NCBI GenBank assembly: GCA_029261295.1
Contig: JAJDBP010000017.1
Coordinates: forward strand, 1 to 64,000
Origin: Nitrospirales bacterium
GTDB lineage: Bacteria > Nitrospirota > Nitrospiria > Nitrospirales > UBA8639
DNA length: 64,000 nt
Reading direction: 5' to 3'
Shown in pieces: positions 36,311 through 46,608 of the stretch. Positions within the stretch are counted from its first letter, which is position 1, and each line of letters opens with the position of its first letter. The translations under genes were made by a program, and so were the position numbers. The notes beneath the pieces were generated by a model. It saw only the letters and a list, made by a program, of their open reading frames with translations, was not told the DNA's origin and did not search any database.

Positions 36311-37771
36311 TTACTTGCCTGGCTGCCGTTCGAAATACCGTTTTATGGCTGCCATGGCATAGCAATCATCTTCGTTATATTCTAATATTCGATTCATGAC
36401 TGTCTCATTGTTCGGATTCGTTAAATAATCGTTATACCAGGCAATGGAGTTGGCTCCTGACGGATCGAGATCTCGCCAATGAAATCCAATGAACTTCGCG
36501 ATGTGTTTAATGCCATAGGAAAAGGTCGGCCAGTCAGAATATTCCACAATCAGATCTTGATACAAATCAAATTCACAGGCTTTGTACTTTTCAAACGTTT
36601 CAGGATCTAATGCATACTTTTCCATGAGATGCTTCAGGGTCGACCGTTCCTTGTGTGAATACACATAATACACAGCTCGATCCGTCGATTGAATAAATTC
36701 CCAAAAATCCCTCACGGTCTGCTCTTCATCTTCAGGGGTTTTCGCCCAAAAATACGTAAAATGAGAGGGAGCACCTTTGATCTGTATCACCAATCCGAAC
36801 AAATAGGTCACTCCGCGGGTTGGGTCATCCTCAATATCGAAATAGATCTCTTGATCGACATCCGGAAACGCATAGCCCGGCCGAATCACCGGCTTCCCCT
36901 CCAACAAAACCCTTGCTCGTTCTTTCATCCGAGACAGAGAAACTTTCCCCATTCGGGGAATCTTATGAGGAGGCTTGAGATACAGTGACACGTCCATTTT
37001 GGCAATATCTTCAATCGTCCTGAGCCCCTGCTCCCGCAGAGCAAACTTTTGTTTGCCCACAAAGAACAAACCAGTGGGATCAGACTCTTCCTTCACCCAT
37101 CGATAACACCTGCCAAACCACCCACACATCGTACAATGGCTCCCCAGAACGGGTTCTGACGATTCTTCCCCAGCTACTAATTGCTGCACTTCCTGCATGG
37201 CCATATAAAATCGATCTTCAAATAGAGCCGGCTCAAATTCTTCAAGGTCTTTGTCGACATTAATAATCCGTCCTCCCGGCGGAACCGCTCCCTGAATCTT
37301 CTCAAGCAACAATCGATAAAATAAAATCTGAAAAGCATAATGTTCCTTAAACTTTCCTTTTTTGCCATTGACCTCTTCCCACCCTTTTCCCGCTTTAATA
37401 TCGATCGGTTCATAGAGAAATGCGCCAAAGCGGGATGAGCCATCGTTTCGTTTGACGATTAAATCTGGTCGACCCACAAAATTCTCATGAATCAAACAAC
37501 CTTGATAGATCACATCAACCCCCTGCTCCATCGCTAAAAGCGTTTCTTGGAATGCAGGCTCAACAGCCAAATCTTGTATATCCACCACGTCTTGATCGCC
37601 AAGCGACGCAATATACTCCCGCTCCGTTTGTAAACCCACTTCCCATAACAACTTCACAAATGAGCTAACCTCGGATTTCTCCGAAGGCTCGCCATTGGAG
37701 TCCAAATACACGCGATGTAAACACTTCGTATAGTTATAGAGGTCTTGAGCGGTGATGCTATGCTTGGCCAT
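36311..37771 (-). CDS. TM0106-family RecB-like nuclease with Fe-S-type cysteines
   Basis: The 486-residue protein has a PD-(D/E)XK nuclease half (RPDLIVKRNDGSSRF, YEPIDIKAGKG) and a C-terminal RNase-H-like DEDD half (EIYFDIEDDPTRGVTYLFG). Four cysteines are arranged as in AddB/Cas4-type iron-sulfur nucleases: one near the N-terminus (YTKCLHRVY) and three in SHCTMCGWFGRCYRW. The family is of unknown physiological role in DNA metabolism. No cas genes are nearby. It lies just upstream of phoB on the same strand. Confidence 0.85.
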   Translation of the reverse strand: MAKHSITAQDLYNYTKCLHRVYLDSNGEPSEKSEVSSFVKLLWEVGLQTEREYIASLGDQDVVDIQDLAVEPAFQETLLAMEQGVDVIYQGCLIHENFVGRPDLIVKRNDGSSRFGAFLYEPIDIKAGKGWEEVNGKKGKFKEHYAFQILFYRLLLEKIQGAVPPGGRIINVDKDLEEFEPALFEDRFYMAMQEVQQLVAGEESSEPVLGSHCTMCGWFGRCYRWVKEESDPTGLFFVGKQKFALREQGLRTIEDIAKMDVSLYLKPPHKIPRMGKVSLSRMKERARVLLEGKPVIRPGYAFPDVDQEIYFDIEDDPTRGVTYLFGLVIQIKGAPSHFTYFWAKTPEDEEQTVRDFWEFIQSTDRAVYYVYSHKERSTLKHLMEKYALDPETFEKYKACEFDLYQDLIVEYSDWPTFSYGIKHIAKFIGFHWRDLDPSGANSIAWYNDYLTNPNNETVMNRILEYNEDDCYAMAAIKRYFERQPGK

Positions 37772-37948
37772 ACACTTAGTGGAAGGTCCTCTGTCTTATG
37801 GAGAAAGCCCACGCATAAATTCAGCGGGCCAATTCGAAAAAAATCCAGGCTAATAGGAACAGCCTAGCACAGCCAAAATAAGGAAGGAAAAACCAGAAAC
37901 TCTGTTATGAGAAGATGGGATTATACCAAGACGGCCAAGACAGCAGAT

Positions 37949-38806
37949 TTAATCGAACACCACGGTTTTCCGGCCGTAGACCAAGACACGCCGTTCAATA
38001 TGTAAGCGAATGGCCCGGGAGAAAACTAGTTCCTCCAAATCTCGGCCTTTACGAATGAGATCTTGCACTGTGTCTCGATGACCAACACCCACGACATCCT
38101 GGGCAATGATAGGGCCTTCATCTAACTCAGCCGTCGCATAATGGGCAGTTGCCCCGATAATTTTGACCCCACGTTCATAGGCCTGGTGATAGGGCTTGGC
38201 CCCTATAAATGCTGGCAAAAATGAATGATGGATATTGATCACAGGACAACGCACTTCCCGCAAAAACTTCTCACTGACAATTTGCATATAGCGGGCCAAG
38301 ACTACGAGGTCTACCTTTTGCTCGTGAAAAATTGAACGGACATGTTCTTCCTGTTGTGGTTTTGTTTCTGGGGTCACCGGTAAATGATGAAAGGGAATAT
38401 GAAAAAGATCGGCCCACCATGCGGCAGTTTGATGATTAGAAATAATAACAGGAATATCAATCAATAATTCACCTCGTCGGTGACGTTGTAAGACATCCGC
38501 CAAGCAATGGTCATATTGCGACACGAGTATCCCGACTTTAGGCTTTTGATCAGAAAAATACCATTGAACCTGCATCTTGTGAATTTTGGCAAGAGGTCGA
38601 AACGCATCGTCTATTTCCGTACGCGCCAGTTGAAACCCTGACAAATCAAACACTGTCCGCATGAGGAAATCTCCTGTCTCGCGATCAGTGTGGTGGTCCG
38701 AGTCTAGAATATTCCCTCCATACTCGTGGATAAATCCTGATATCCTGGCCACCAACCCCTTTTGATCCTGACAGGCAATTAATAATATAGCTGTCGTCTC
38801 AGACAT
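37949..38806 (-). CDS. purU: Formyltetrahydrofolate deformylase
   Basis: The 285-residue protein has an N-terminal ACT domain (about 5-85; ACQDQKGLVARISGFIHEYG) and a C-terminal formyl-hydrolase domain with the catalytic sequence VINIHHSFLPAFIGAKP and LDEGPIIAQDV. It hydrolyses 10-formyl-tetrahydrofolate to formate and tetrahydrofolate. Length matches PurU. It is monocistronic, with a GAGG motif upstream. Confidence 0.95.
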   Translation of the reverse strand: MSETTAILLIACQDQKGLVARISGFIHEYGGNILDSDHHTDRETGDFLMRTVFDLSGFQLARTEIDDAFRPLAKIHKMQVQWYFSDQKPKVGILVSQYDHCLADVLQRHRRGELLIDIPVIISNHQTAAWWADLFHIPFHHLPVTPETKPQQEEHVRSIFHEQKVDLVVLARYMQIVSEKFLREVRCPVINIHHSFLPAFIGAKPYHQAYERGVKIIGATAHYATAELDEGPIIAQDVVGVGHRDTVQDLIRKGRDLEELVFSRAIRLHIERRVLVYGRKTVVFD

Positions 38807-38961
38807 GCCTTCTCCTCAAGGTAGACTCAAATACGCCAGAAATTATTTTGGATAGATATCTCGTTGTTATCGCCAGGTTAGGAAAAAGGAAGAAGAAGGT
38901 CCCCTTTGTTCCTTGGAAGGGCTTCCATCATATCGAAAGGCAGAGAAATGGTAAACCGCCT

Positions 38962-40359
38962 TTAGCTCATATTTTGGTCGTATTCGGCAGCCTCGACAAA
39001 GAAGTAAGTATGGCAGGCACGATCAATGAACTTTTTAGACAATGTGGGGGGAACACTATTAAATTTGGCAATACTGATGATTTGCTCTAATAAATCTCGA
39101 GGATGACAACTCCGCATATTGAGTTGATACTTTTCATACACATCCTTTAAGAGATAATCGACCGCATCAGAATCAAACGGCACACCTTTCTTCGAACAGA
39201 CCTCTTCAAAGATCTGCTTGAACCGCTCAGGTGTCGGGTCAGCAATGTAAATTTTATTACGGATACGACGAAGGAACGCTTCGTCCGCGAGCTTTGCCGG
39301 CTCTAAATTTGTCGCAAACAGTACAATTGTGTCGAACGGCAGTTGAAAGACTTTTCCGGTATGCAACGTCAGGTAATCTACCCGTTTTTCCAAAGGCACA
39401 ATCCAACGATTTAATAAGTCTCGCGGACGTACCAACTGTCGCCCAAAATCGTCGATCAGAAAGACTCCCCCATTGGCTTTGATATGAGGAGGGGCCTTGT
39501 AGTATTTGGCGGAAGCATTAAAGGACAAATCTAATGTCGCCATAGTTAACTCACCACCCGCAAACTCAATGGGACGTTTACACAAGACCCAACGGGTATC
39601 ATATTCTTTTTTGCTTTCAATCAAGGAGCGTGTGGCTTCTTGTGGAACCTCCACCTTGACATGTGTGATCGCATCAAATACTTGAATGATTTGTCCATCT
39701 ACCTCCATCGCATAGGGGATATAGACTTCTCCGCCTCCCACGGCTTCCAACATTTTCCCAATAGCTTCCGCCAATACCGTTTTTCCATTTCCTGGAGGTC
39801 CATATAAAAAGACGGCCCAGCCAGAATTGACGGCTTCTCCAAGCTGATCAATTGTGCCAGGAGTCAAAACCAAATGTTCCGTGGCAGCAGTGACCGTCCG
39901 ACGATCAATCGTTAATCCATTGACTGGCTGACTTTTCACCATATCGATATATTGTTGTAAGCTCACAGGCGCAGGCCCGACATACCGACAGAGGTCCAAA
40001 TATGCTTTTGCTCGTTCACGCCCCGCTTCGGTTAACACATACCGGAGCAACACACCGAGGGATTCTCCATGCCCTTTGACTTCACAATATTTTTCTTTTT
40101 GAATGAGCGTGAATAATTCCTTCATGACTCCGTACGGCAACTTCATGATCTCCCCGGCGGATCTCTCCGTCAGTTCTCCTTGCGTAAACAATGTCCGCAC
40201 CAACAATTGCACTAGCATTTCTTCTGGAACACCTGTTTCTGCAATTGTCGTCGGGGCAGGAATTAATCGTGGCCCAGTAGCCTTGGGGGGAGTCTCTTGG
40301 ACAGAGATTTCCTCTTCAATGGATTTTCCATAGTTTGGAATGGTAATCGTTCCGCTCAT
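38962..40359 (-). CDS. AAA+ ATPase with N-terminal helical domain
   Basis: The protein of about 465 residues has an N-terminal Pro-rich leader (GPRLIPAPTTI), a winged-helix-like part (about 45-130) and an AAA+ core with Walker A YGPPGNGKTVLAEAIG, Walker B GGVFLIDDFGRQ and the sensor region TNLEPAKLADEAFLRRI. It resembles stand-alone predicted MoxR/chaperone-type ATPases, but no VWA partner is next to it. Start at 40359 follows GGAGA. Function unknown. Confidence 0.75.
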   Translation of the reverse strand: MSGTITIPNYGKSIEEEISVQETPPKATGPRLIPAPTTIAETGVPEEMLVQLLVRTLFTQGELTERSAGEIMKLPYGVMKELFTLIQKEKYCEVKGHGESLGVLLRYVLTEAGRERAKAYLDLCRYVGPAPVSLQQYIDMVKSQPVNGLTIDRRTVTAATEHLVLTPGTIDQLGEAVNSGWAVFLYGPPGNGKTVLAEAIGKMLEAVGGGEVYIPYAMEVDGQIIQVFDAITHVKVEVPQEATRSLIESKKEYDTRWVLCKRPIEFAGGELTMATLDLSFNASAKYYKAPPHIKANGGVFLIDDFGRQLVRPRDLLNRWIVPLEKRVDYLTLHTGKVFQLPFDTIVLFATNLEPAKLADEAFLRRIRNKIYIADPTPERFKQIFEEVCSKKGVPFDSDAVDYLLKDVYEKYQLNMRSCHPRDLLEQIISIAKFNSVPPTLSKKFIDRACHTYFFVEAAEYDQNMS

Positions 40360-40541
40360 GCGCACTCTCCTTGATTCGTTCGGTGGGACGAAAAAATTGT
40401 CATTTTCCTCACCTGAAGGTTTTCTCTTTCATGAAATCTGAAATACCTGTAAAATTAACAAGACGGCCTCTCGCAACTCTCAACAGATTTTTTCATTTTT
40501 GTATTAAGACACCAATTTCACGATGAATTGATAATGAAATT

Positions 40542-42071
40542 GTGACAATTGTCTGGTTGTTCATATTATTCATTTCCATCAGTTTGGGCTGTACTGAATC
40601 CCCGCCAGAGAGCACCATCCGAATTGGGTTAAGCATTGCGCCGACCAACCTCGATCCCCGTATGGCGACCGATGCCCCCTCGGCACGAGTCAATCGACTC
40701 TTGTATTCCACGCTTGTCGATTTCGCCGAGAATGCCACTCCCCTTCCAGCCCTTGCCAGATGGGAAGCTGTTACTCCAACCCAGTATCGCTTTCATCTTC
40801 TTGAACCCCGTCCCACATTTCCGAATGGCGACCGCATCACCGCAAAAGATGTCCAGGAAACATATCGATCTGTACAGGATCCTAAGACCGCTTCACCCCA
40901 TCGTGGGATATATCAAAATATCCAACACATCGAAGTACTCTCAGAATCCACACTAGACTTCTTCTTGTTACACCCAGATTCGTTATTTCCTAGCTATTTA
41001 GTTATCGGCATTCTGCCGGCAAACCTTATTAAGATCGCTCATCCCTTTCATGAGGATCCGGTTGGCAGTGGGCCTTTCACCTTTCACCAAAGACCCGATG
41101 ACACTCGTCTTATTCTCAAACGGCGAAAAGATGCCCAATTGGTTGAATTTATTAGAGTTTCTGACCCCACAGTGCGTAGTCTAAAATTGCTAGCTGGGGA
41201 AATTCATCTTCTTCAAAATGATCTTCCTCCAGAATTAGTGGCCTACCTTGCAGAATCTCCTTCGATTTCCTTGCAACACAAGCAAGGGTCAAAATTTACC
41301 TATCTCGGCTTTAACCATCTTGATCCTGTTGTTGGTCAAAACCTCATCAGAAAAGCTATCGCCCATGCCATCAACCGAGAACAGATCATTCGATTCGTTC
41401 TTGGCGGTCGAGCTCGACCAGCACATGCCCTTTTTCCCCCCAACCATTGGTTGGGGTCTTCTCAATTAGAAGGGTATGCCTACGATCCTCCTCAAGCCAA
41501 AGCGTTATTGGACCAGGCCGGTTTCTCTGGGAACCGATCCCCCGTACTCATTTATAAAACGTCGACAGACTCCTTTCGATTACGATTAGCGACAATTCTC
41601 CAAGAGCAACTGCAACAAGTCGGAATAACAGTGTCCATTCATAGCCATGACTGGGGGACATTTTACGGAGATATCAAGGCTGGCCATTTTCAAATGTATA
41701 GCCTGTCATGGGTTGGCCTCAAAACACCGGACATTTTCCGACAGGCCTTTCATAGTCACTCCGTCCCACCTCAGGGTGTCAATCGAGGACAGTACACTGA
41801 TCCAGTAACCGATGATCTCATTGAACAGGCGGAAGGTGCCTCTCAAAACCAGACACAACAGCAGATCTATGCATCGTTACAACAACGGCTCTTGGAAACC
41901 CTTCCCTATATTCCTCTGTGGTATGAAGACAACGTGGCTTTAGCCACGACCGCCATACGGGGATATACACTCAGAACTGATGGGAACTTCGATGGGTTAG
42001 TCGACGTGCAGTGGACACAATCTCCATCCACTCAACCACAGCTCACCAAAGAAACACGATCTGGATTATGA
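40542..42071 (+). CDS. Peptide ABC transporter substrate-binding lipoprotein
   Basis: The 509-residue SBP family 5 protein has a short signal peptide ending SISLGCTES (lipobox), then the typical LSIAPTNLDPRMATDAPSARV start, FPNGDRITAKDV and LRTDGNFDG at the end. It starts at GTG 40542; the frame upstream is closed, so this is the only start. It is the first of three genes with the two permeases below. Confidence 0.88.
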   Translation: MTIVWLFILFISISLGCTESPPESTIRIGLSIAPTNLDPRMATDAPSARVNRLLYSTLVDFAENATPLPALARWEAVTPTQYRFHLLEPRPTFPNGDRITAKDVQETYRSVQDPKTASPHRGIYQNIQHIEVLSESTLDFFLLHPDSLFPSYLVIGILPANLIKIAHPFHEDPVGSGPFTFHQRPDDTRLILKRRKDAQLVEFIRVSDPTVRSLKLLAGEIHLLQNDLPPELVAYLAESPSISLQHKQGSKFTYLGFNHLDPVVGQNLIRKAIAHAINREQIIRFVLGGRARPAHALFPPNHWLGSSQLEGYAYDPPQAKALLDQAGFSGNRSPVLIYKTSTDSFRLRLATILQEQLQQVGITVSIHSHDWGTFYGDIKAGHFQMYSLSWVGLKTPDIFRQAFHSHSVPPQGVNRGQYTDPVTDDLIEQAEGASQNQTQQQIYASLQQRLLETLPYIPLWYEDNVALATTAIRGYTLRTDGNFDGLVDVQWTQSPSTQPQLTKETRSGL

Positions 42072-42139
42072 GGTTTGGGAACCAAAGTAATTTCTTTACA
42101 CCTGTGGCCCTCACCACAGTTCAGGACTTTTAAATCTTT

Positions 42140-43069
42140 ATGCAACATTTCATTTTGAAGAGACTCATGAGTGCATTGGTTGGGGTACTTGGTGTCATCA
42201 GTCTCGTATTTTTCCTCATTCATATGATTCCTGGTGACCCCGTTGATGTCATGCTAGGCGAAACAGCACTTGCCGCTGATCGAGAAGCCCTCCGCCAAGG
42301 GTTAGGACTACATCTACCACTTCACGAACAATGGTGGAATTATCTTTCTTCGCTTGCCCAAGCAGACTTGGGCCATTCTATTTTTTCCGGTCGCCCCATC
42401 GTGGAGCTTCTACTTGAGCGTATACCAGCCACGCTCCATCTCAGCCTTACCGCCCTAGGAGTTGCGATCCTCATAGGAGTGCCCCTTGGTCTGTTAGCCG
42501 CCACACGCCAACATTCGATTTACGACTACGGCAGCATGGGCTTTGCCTTATTCGGCATGTCCATCCCTAATTTCTGGATGGGCCCTTTATTAATTTTAAT
42601 AGGAGCCCTTTGGCTAGAATGGTTTCCCGTAAGCGGACGAGAAGGCTGGAATGCAGTCATTCTGCCAGCGCTAACATTGGGCACAGCCATGGCAGCCATC
42701 CTGGCTAGAATGGTTCGGAGTAGTCTTTTAGAAATATTGGATGAAGACTTCCTGAGAACCGCTCACGCCAAAGGGCTTTCACCTTTTCAAGCCATTCTTA
42801 CCCATGCATTCCCCAATGCCTTGTTACCGGTATTAACCCTTGTGGGCCTTCAACTCGGGGGCTTACTAGGGGGAGCAGTCATTACCGAAACCGTGTTTGC
42901 CTGGCCTGGCTTAGGACTCCTCATGATTGAAGCGATTCAACAACGTGATTATCAAGTGGTGCAGGCAGCCGTCCTTTGTATCAGCATAACCTACATTTTC
43001 GTGAATCTCTTCACCGACCTTCTCTACGCTTGGCTAGACCCTCGCATTGATTGGCAGGACCCATCATGA
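42140..43069 (+). CDS. Peptide ABC transporter permease (DppB-like)
   Basis: The 309-residue inner-membrane protein has the DppB/OppB pattern: an N-terminal LVFFLIHMIPGDPVDVMLG, about six membrane segments and the EAA loop LRTAHAKGLSPFQAILTHAF. It is 68 bp after the binding protein. The stop overlaps the next permease start (ATGA). Confidence 0.92.
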   Translation: MQHFILKRLMSALVGVLGVISLVFFLIHMIPGDPVDVMLGETALAADREALRQGLGLHLPLHEQWWNYLSSLAQADLGHSIFSGRPIVELLLERIPATLHLSLTALGVAILIGVPLGLLAATRQHSIYDYGSMGFALFGMSIPNFWMGPLLILIGALWLEWFPVSGREGWNAVILPALTLGTAMAAILARMVRSSLLEILDEDFLRTAHAKGLSPFQAILTHAFPNALLPVLTLVGLQLGGLLGGAVITETVFAWPGLGLLMIEAIQQRDYQVVQAAVLCISITYIFVNLFTDLLYAWLDPRIDWQDPS

Positions 43070-43875
43070 TCAGGCTTTGGCTTCCTTTAGGCGTGATCAT
43101 GATGTGGGGAGTCATGGCAATTGTCAGTTACGTTCTTCCCCTTTCCCCCAATGCCATTGACCTCACTCAAATTCTGAACGGACCTAACAAACATGTTTGG
43201 CTAGGCTTTGATGAGCTCGGACGTTCAATTGCCGACCGTCTTATTACAGGCGCAAGCACATCATTTTTCGTCGCACTCAGCGTTGTGGGGTTGGGAATTC
43301 TTATGGGAGGGATCGTAGGGATTTCAAGCGGCTACTTCAGTGGATGGGTGGATCAACTTTTTGTCCGAATTGTCGACATCATGCTGGCCTTCCCAGGGCT
43401 ACTCTTAGCCATTGCGCTCGCTGGAGCTTTGGGACCAGGAATCGAAAACGTCATTCTTGCCTTAGTGATCGTGGGGTGGGTGGGATACGCAAGATTAGCG
43501 CGTGGGCAGGTCTTAGCTCTTAAACATACCGATCACATTGTCGCCGCCCAGGCCATCGGCGCATCATCATGGCGCATCATGGGTTGGCATCTGCTCCCTC
43601 TTATCATGGCTCCTCTCATCATTGAAGCCAGCTTTGGTATTGCCAGCGCCATCATTGCCGAGGCCGGATTATCATTTTTAGGGTTGGGGGTTCAACCACC
43701 TCAGGCTTCCTGGGGGAGCATGATTCGGGATGGGACGCGCTATATGCTCGTCGCACCCCACTTGGTCATCATTCCAGGACTCACCCTCATGGCTGTTGTC
43801 CTGGCTGCCAATCTCCTCGGAGACTGGCTCCGTGATTGGTTGGATGTCAAAGAATCCACAAAACGCCCTTCATAA
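43066..43875 (+). CDS. Peptide ABC transporter permease (DppC-like)
   Basis: From the ATG at 43066, overlapping the stop of the previous gene, the 269-residue protein has an N-terminal membrane segment, GFDELGRSIADRLITGASTS, and the EAA loop AAQAIGASSWRIMGWHLLP. It is a DppC/OppC-type permease. No ATPase (DppD/DppF) follows, so the transporter must use ATPases encoded elsewhere. Confidence 0.92.
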   Translation: MIRLWLPLGVIMMWGVMAIVSYVLPLSPNAIDLTQILNGPNKHVWLGFDELGRSIADRLITGASTSFFVALSVVGLGILMGGIVGISSGYFSGWVDQLFVRIVDIMLAFPGLLLAIALAGALGPGIENVILALVIVGWVGYARLARGQVLALKHTDHIVAAQAIGASSWRIMGWHLLPLIMAPLIIEASFGIASAIIAEAGLSFLGLGVQPPQASWGSMIRDGTRYMLVAPHLVIIPGLTLMAVVLAANLLGDWLRDWLDVKESTKRPS

Positions 43876-43938
43876 AATGATCATGCCACTTTCAGCATGA
43901 GCCTGCGCTCAAAAAATTGAATCCGAGCGACACGGTCA

Positions 43939-46539
43939 TTAAGGAATGGCCATCATGAATATTTTTTTCTCGTTGATTGTTTTTGCACGATCAAAGGTAT
44001 CCATCATCATTTTTTTGATGGCTGGATTCGGCACAATCGAATCCACATAGGCCTCATATTTTTTTCGCATGACTTGAATTTTTGCAGCCTCTTTGGCCTG
44101 GGCAGATGGGCTATGGGCTGACTTGGGACTGGGCTGGTTGCCCTTACACATGTTGAAAATGGGATCACAAAACTGGCAACAAGGAGACTGGGGGTTACTC
44201 TGGCAAAAAACCGGCTCCAAATGACATTGACAATTGTTACATTGTTTTATGCGACCACCTTTTGATTTTTTTTGCTGTTTGTTTTTTTTCTTTTGCGCTT
44301 TCGCTCTGTCCTTCGCCTGTTGACGTAGATCCTCTGTAATCAGTCCAGGCAGAACCTCATTAATATCTTCAACAGTCCGGTCAATAATGGCATCATCACC
44401 CACCTTGGGAGTTGATTGATTCTTTCCCCAATCAATGTCGGTAATCGTGAAATCACCACTGATCGGCCGGGCAACGGGTACCGATCCACAATACTGGACA
44501 CTATTAAGCACCTTGGCGTCCTTGAGATGTGCTGAGAACGTGCCTCGCATTACATATTTCGAGAATTCTTTAATGGTGACCGTTCCATTGGCAGGGTAAT
44601 ATCCTTTCCCACAATCCCCAACATACGCACCAACGGCGCGGTAACCACCATTATCTGAACCATCAGGGTTGACGGCTTTACTGACTGACATATGTGCATT
44701 CGAGATCGTGCCAGTAAACCCAAGCTGTATTTGTGGCAAGGTCATACTAATCATCGCGCCATCTTGTTGAAGGATTTCCATTTGCTGCGCAGTCAAATCT
44801 GTTACGACTTGATCTCCGCCTTTCTGAGCGATGGCACCAAAAACACTCCGCGGACGATCCAATGACATAGGAGGTTGAATGCTCTCTGCAAGATTTTTCG
44901 CCAAATCAGATTCAAGTGCAAGTTCCAATCTCGTGACAGGACCACAGGGCCGAGCTTCAAACGACCAGGCCGAACAGGGTGGTCTCTGCTTCTGATAAGC
45001 CTGACCCATCCAGCTATGTGACTCGAGCGAATTTTCTAATTCTTCTTTAGGCGTCGGGATAGGGCCAGGCTTTTTTTTGGCCTTCGCCATACTGGAGGAC
45101 ACAATTTCCGGCACAATTCGAATACTGGGACTCAATGAGACCGTTTGGCCTGCATCCTGGGCGACGTTGGAGACAATGAAATACACCTCTGGCACCATTC
45201 TATTAGGTGCAGGTGAAACGATGAAATGGCCCAACTTATTTGGGTGTTGTTCCCCAGGATGACGCCGAACGATTTTTTTTCCTCCGGCTGTGCTAATTGC
45301 CAGTGACTCAAGAGCGAGACTTTGATTACCTCCCGATACATTAAAGGTCAACTTAACCCGTTCCCGAACGTTAAAGTTGACCTTGATGCAACGAGCTGCA
45401 ACGGGTCCAATGGGTAATGCTATGGGAGGTACAGCCTTGCCTTTCTTTATCTGCACCTCCATACAGGTGCCAAAAATCAATTTGTTCCACCGTTTTTCTT
45501 TCAGTGCTGCAGTTCCACTCCCTACCGCGGGATAGCGATTTCGTCTTTTGGGCTTCCAATATGAAGAAAAGGTCCCAACAAATCGAGAATAGACGGTATG
45601 AAGCGTACTGCCAAATTGGTTTTTCCCATAGCGTTTACTAAAATACAGGACCTTATCCAGCCAGGCGTACTCCTTGGATTGAGAACCCATGGGATGAGTG
45701 GTATTAAAAAATCTATGCAGGTAACGAAAATCCGGGGTAACAAACTCTTCCGCTTCGAGTTTTTTCTTCACATGTTTACGAGTGATATATTCTCCCAGGT
45801 ACTGCCAAAAAGATTGGGTTTGATAGGGTCGAGAAGCCGGGCTACAAAATGAAATGATGGGACTTCTTTTGGGTTGAACGTACAGCCTTTCGGAGAAGGA
45901 TCGAACCCCCATCTGACAAATATGGTTTGGCGGTATCCCCTTTAGTTTTCTTGCCATTTCAATCCCGACAGCCTCAGCAGTGCCTTCCGAAATCCAACCT
46001 CCTGGCTGAGCATTACAGTCTTGGTTAAACAACGAATAGGAATTTTGTACGGCATGAAACAATTCATGCGCAAAGTCCTGGTAAGCTTCTGATGTAAGTT
46101 TTCCATTCTTAATGATTCGGCCCGAGTCGGCTATCATAATGGGATTGAAATCTTTGTACAGCGTCACTTTTCCAGTTTGATTATTTCTACTAGTATTACA
46201 AACATCTCCCATTGCAGCTTGCGCCCCGGTACTATAGGGGTAGACATAAACCGGAAATACGTCCTTGCTACTTAAAATGCTTTCTTTTTTCTTGCCATAG
46301 GTTGGCTTCTTAAATCCCATCGATTCATATTCTTGGGCGACTCTTTTCAGCCAGCGTTCGATTTCCGTAGCCACCTGACTTGAAATCACCTTCGTGGAAG
46401 TCAGATCTCCTGGCTTTTTTTGAAAGACTTTAAATTCCTTAATCGGCCAGGTTTCTGCTCCCGCAGATAATGGTAACCAGAGCCACACAACCCCAAGCAG
46501 GAGGCTAAGAATCTTGAGTCGTTTCATGACATCTGACAT
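43939..46539 (-). CDS. Large exported protein with an HExxH zinc-protease motif
   Basis: The protein of about 866 residues begins with a signal peptide (about 1-30). At about residues 160-190, FAHELFHAVQNSY followed by ISEGTAEAVGIEMA gives an HExxH plus downstream Glu, as in gluzincin-type zinc proteases. The middle (about 330-500) is beta-rich. A block of about 100 residues (about 610-715) is unlike known families. The C-terminus is basic and then Cys-rich (KQCNNCQCHLEPVFC and CCQFCDPIFNMC). It is the last of three genes in a row reading leftwards (66 bp after the previous stop). Activity is predicted only. Confidence 0.75.
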   Translation of the reverse strand: MSDVMKRLKILSLLLGVVWLWLPLSAGAETWPIKEFKVFQKKPGDLTSTKVISSQVATEIERWLKRVAQEYESMGFKKPTYGKKKESILSSKDVFPVYVYPYSTGAQAAMGDVCNTSRNNQTGKVTLYKDFNPIMIADSGRIIKNGKLTSEAYQDFAHELFHAVQNSYSLFNQDCNAQPGGWISEGTAEAVGIEMARKLKGIPPNHICQMGVRSFSERLYVQPKRSPIISFCSPASRPYQTQSFWQYLGEYITRKHVKKKLEAEEFVTPDFRYLHRFFNTTHPMGSQSKEYAWLDKVLYFSKRYGKNQFGSTLHTVYSRFVGTFSSYWKPKRRNRYPAVGSGTAALKEKRWNKLIFGTCMEVQIKKGKAVPPIALPIGPVAARCIKVNFNVRERVKLTFNVSGGNQSLALESLAISTAGGKKIVRRHPGEQHPNKLGHFIVSPAPNRMVPEVYFIVSNVAQDAGQTVSLSPSIRIVPEIVSSSMAKAKKKPGPIPTPKEELENSLESHSWMGQAYQKQRPPCSAWSFEARPCGPVTRLELALESDLAKNLAESIQPPMSLDRPRSVFGAIAQKGGDQVVTDLTAQQMEILQQDGAMISMTLPQIQLGFTGTISNAHMSVSKAVNPDGSDNGGYRAVGAYVGDCGKGYYPANGTVTIKEFSKYVMRGTFSAHLKDAKVLNSVQYCGSVPVARPISGDFTITDIDWGKNQSTPKVGDDAIIDRTVEDINEVLPGLITEDLRQQAKDRAKAQKKKNKQQKKSKGGRIKQCNNCQCHLEPVFCQSNPQSPCCQFCDPIFNMCKGNQPSPKSAHSPSAQAKEAAKIQVMRKKYEAYVDSIVPNPAIKKMMMDTFDRAKTINEKKIFMMAIP

Positions 46540-46608
46540 CAAATATTCATTCCTTCTAGACCGTCCGACATTTTGAGAGCCCTACTAAGAAGGTCTGTGC
46601 TGGCCTCG

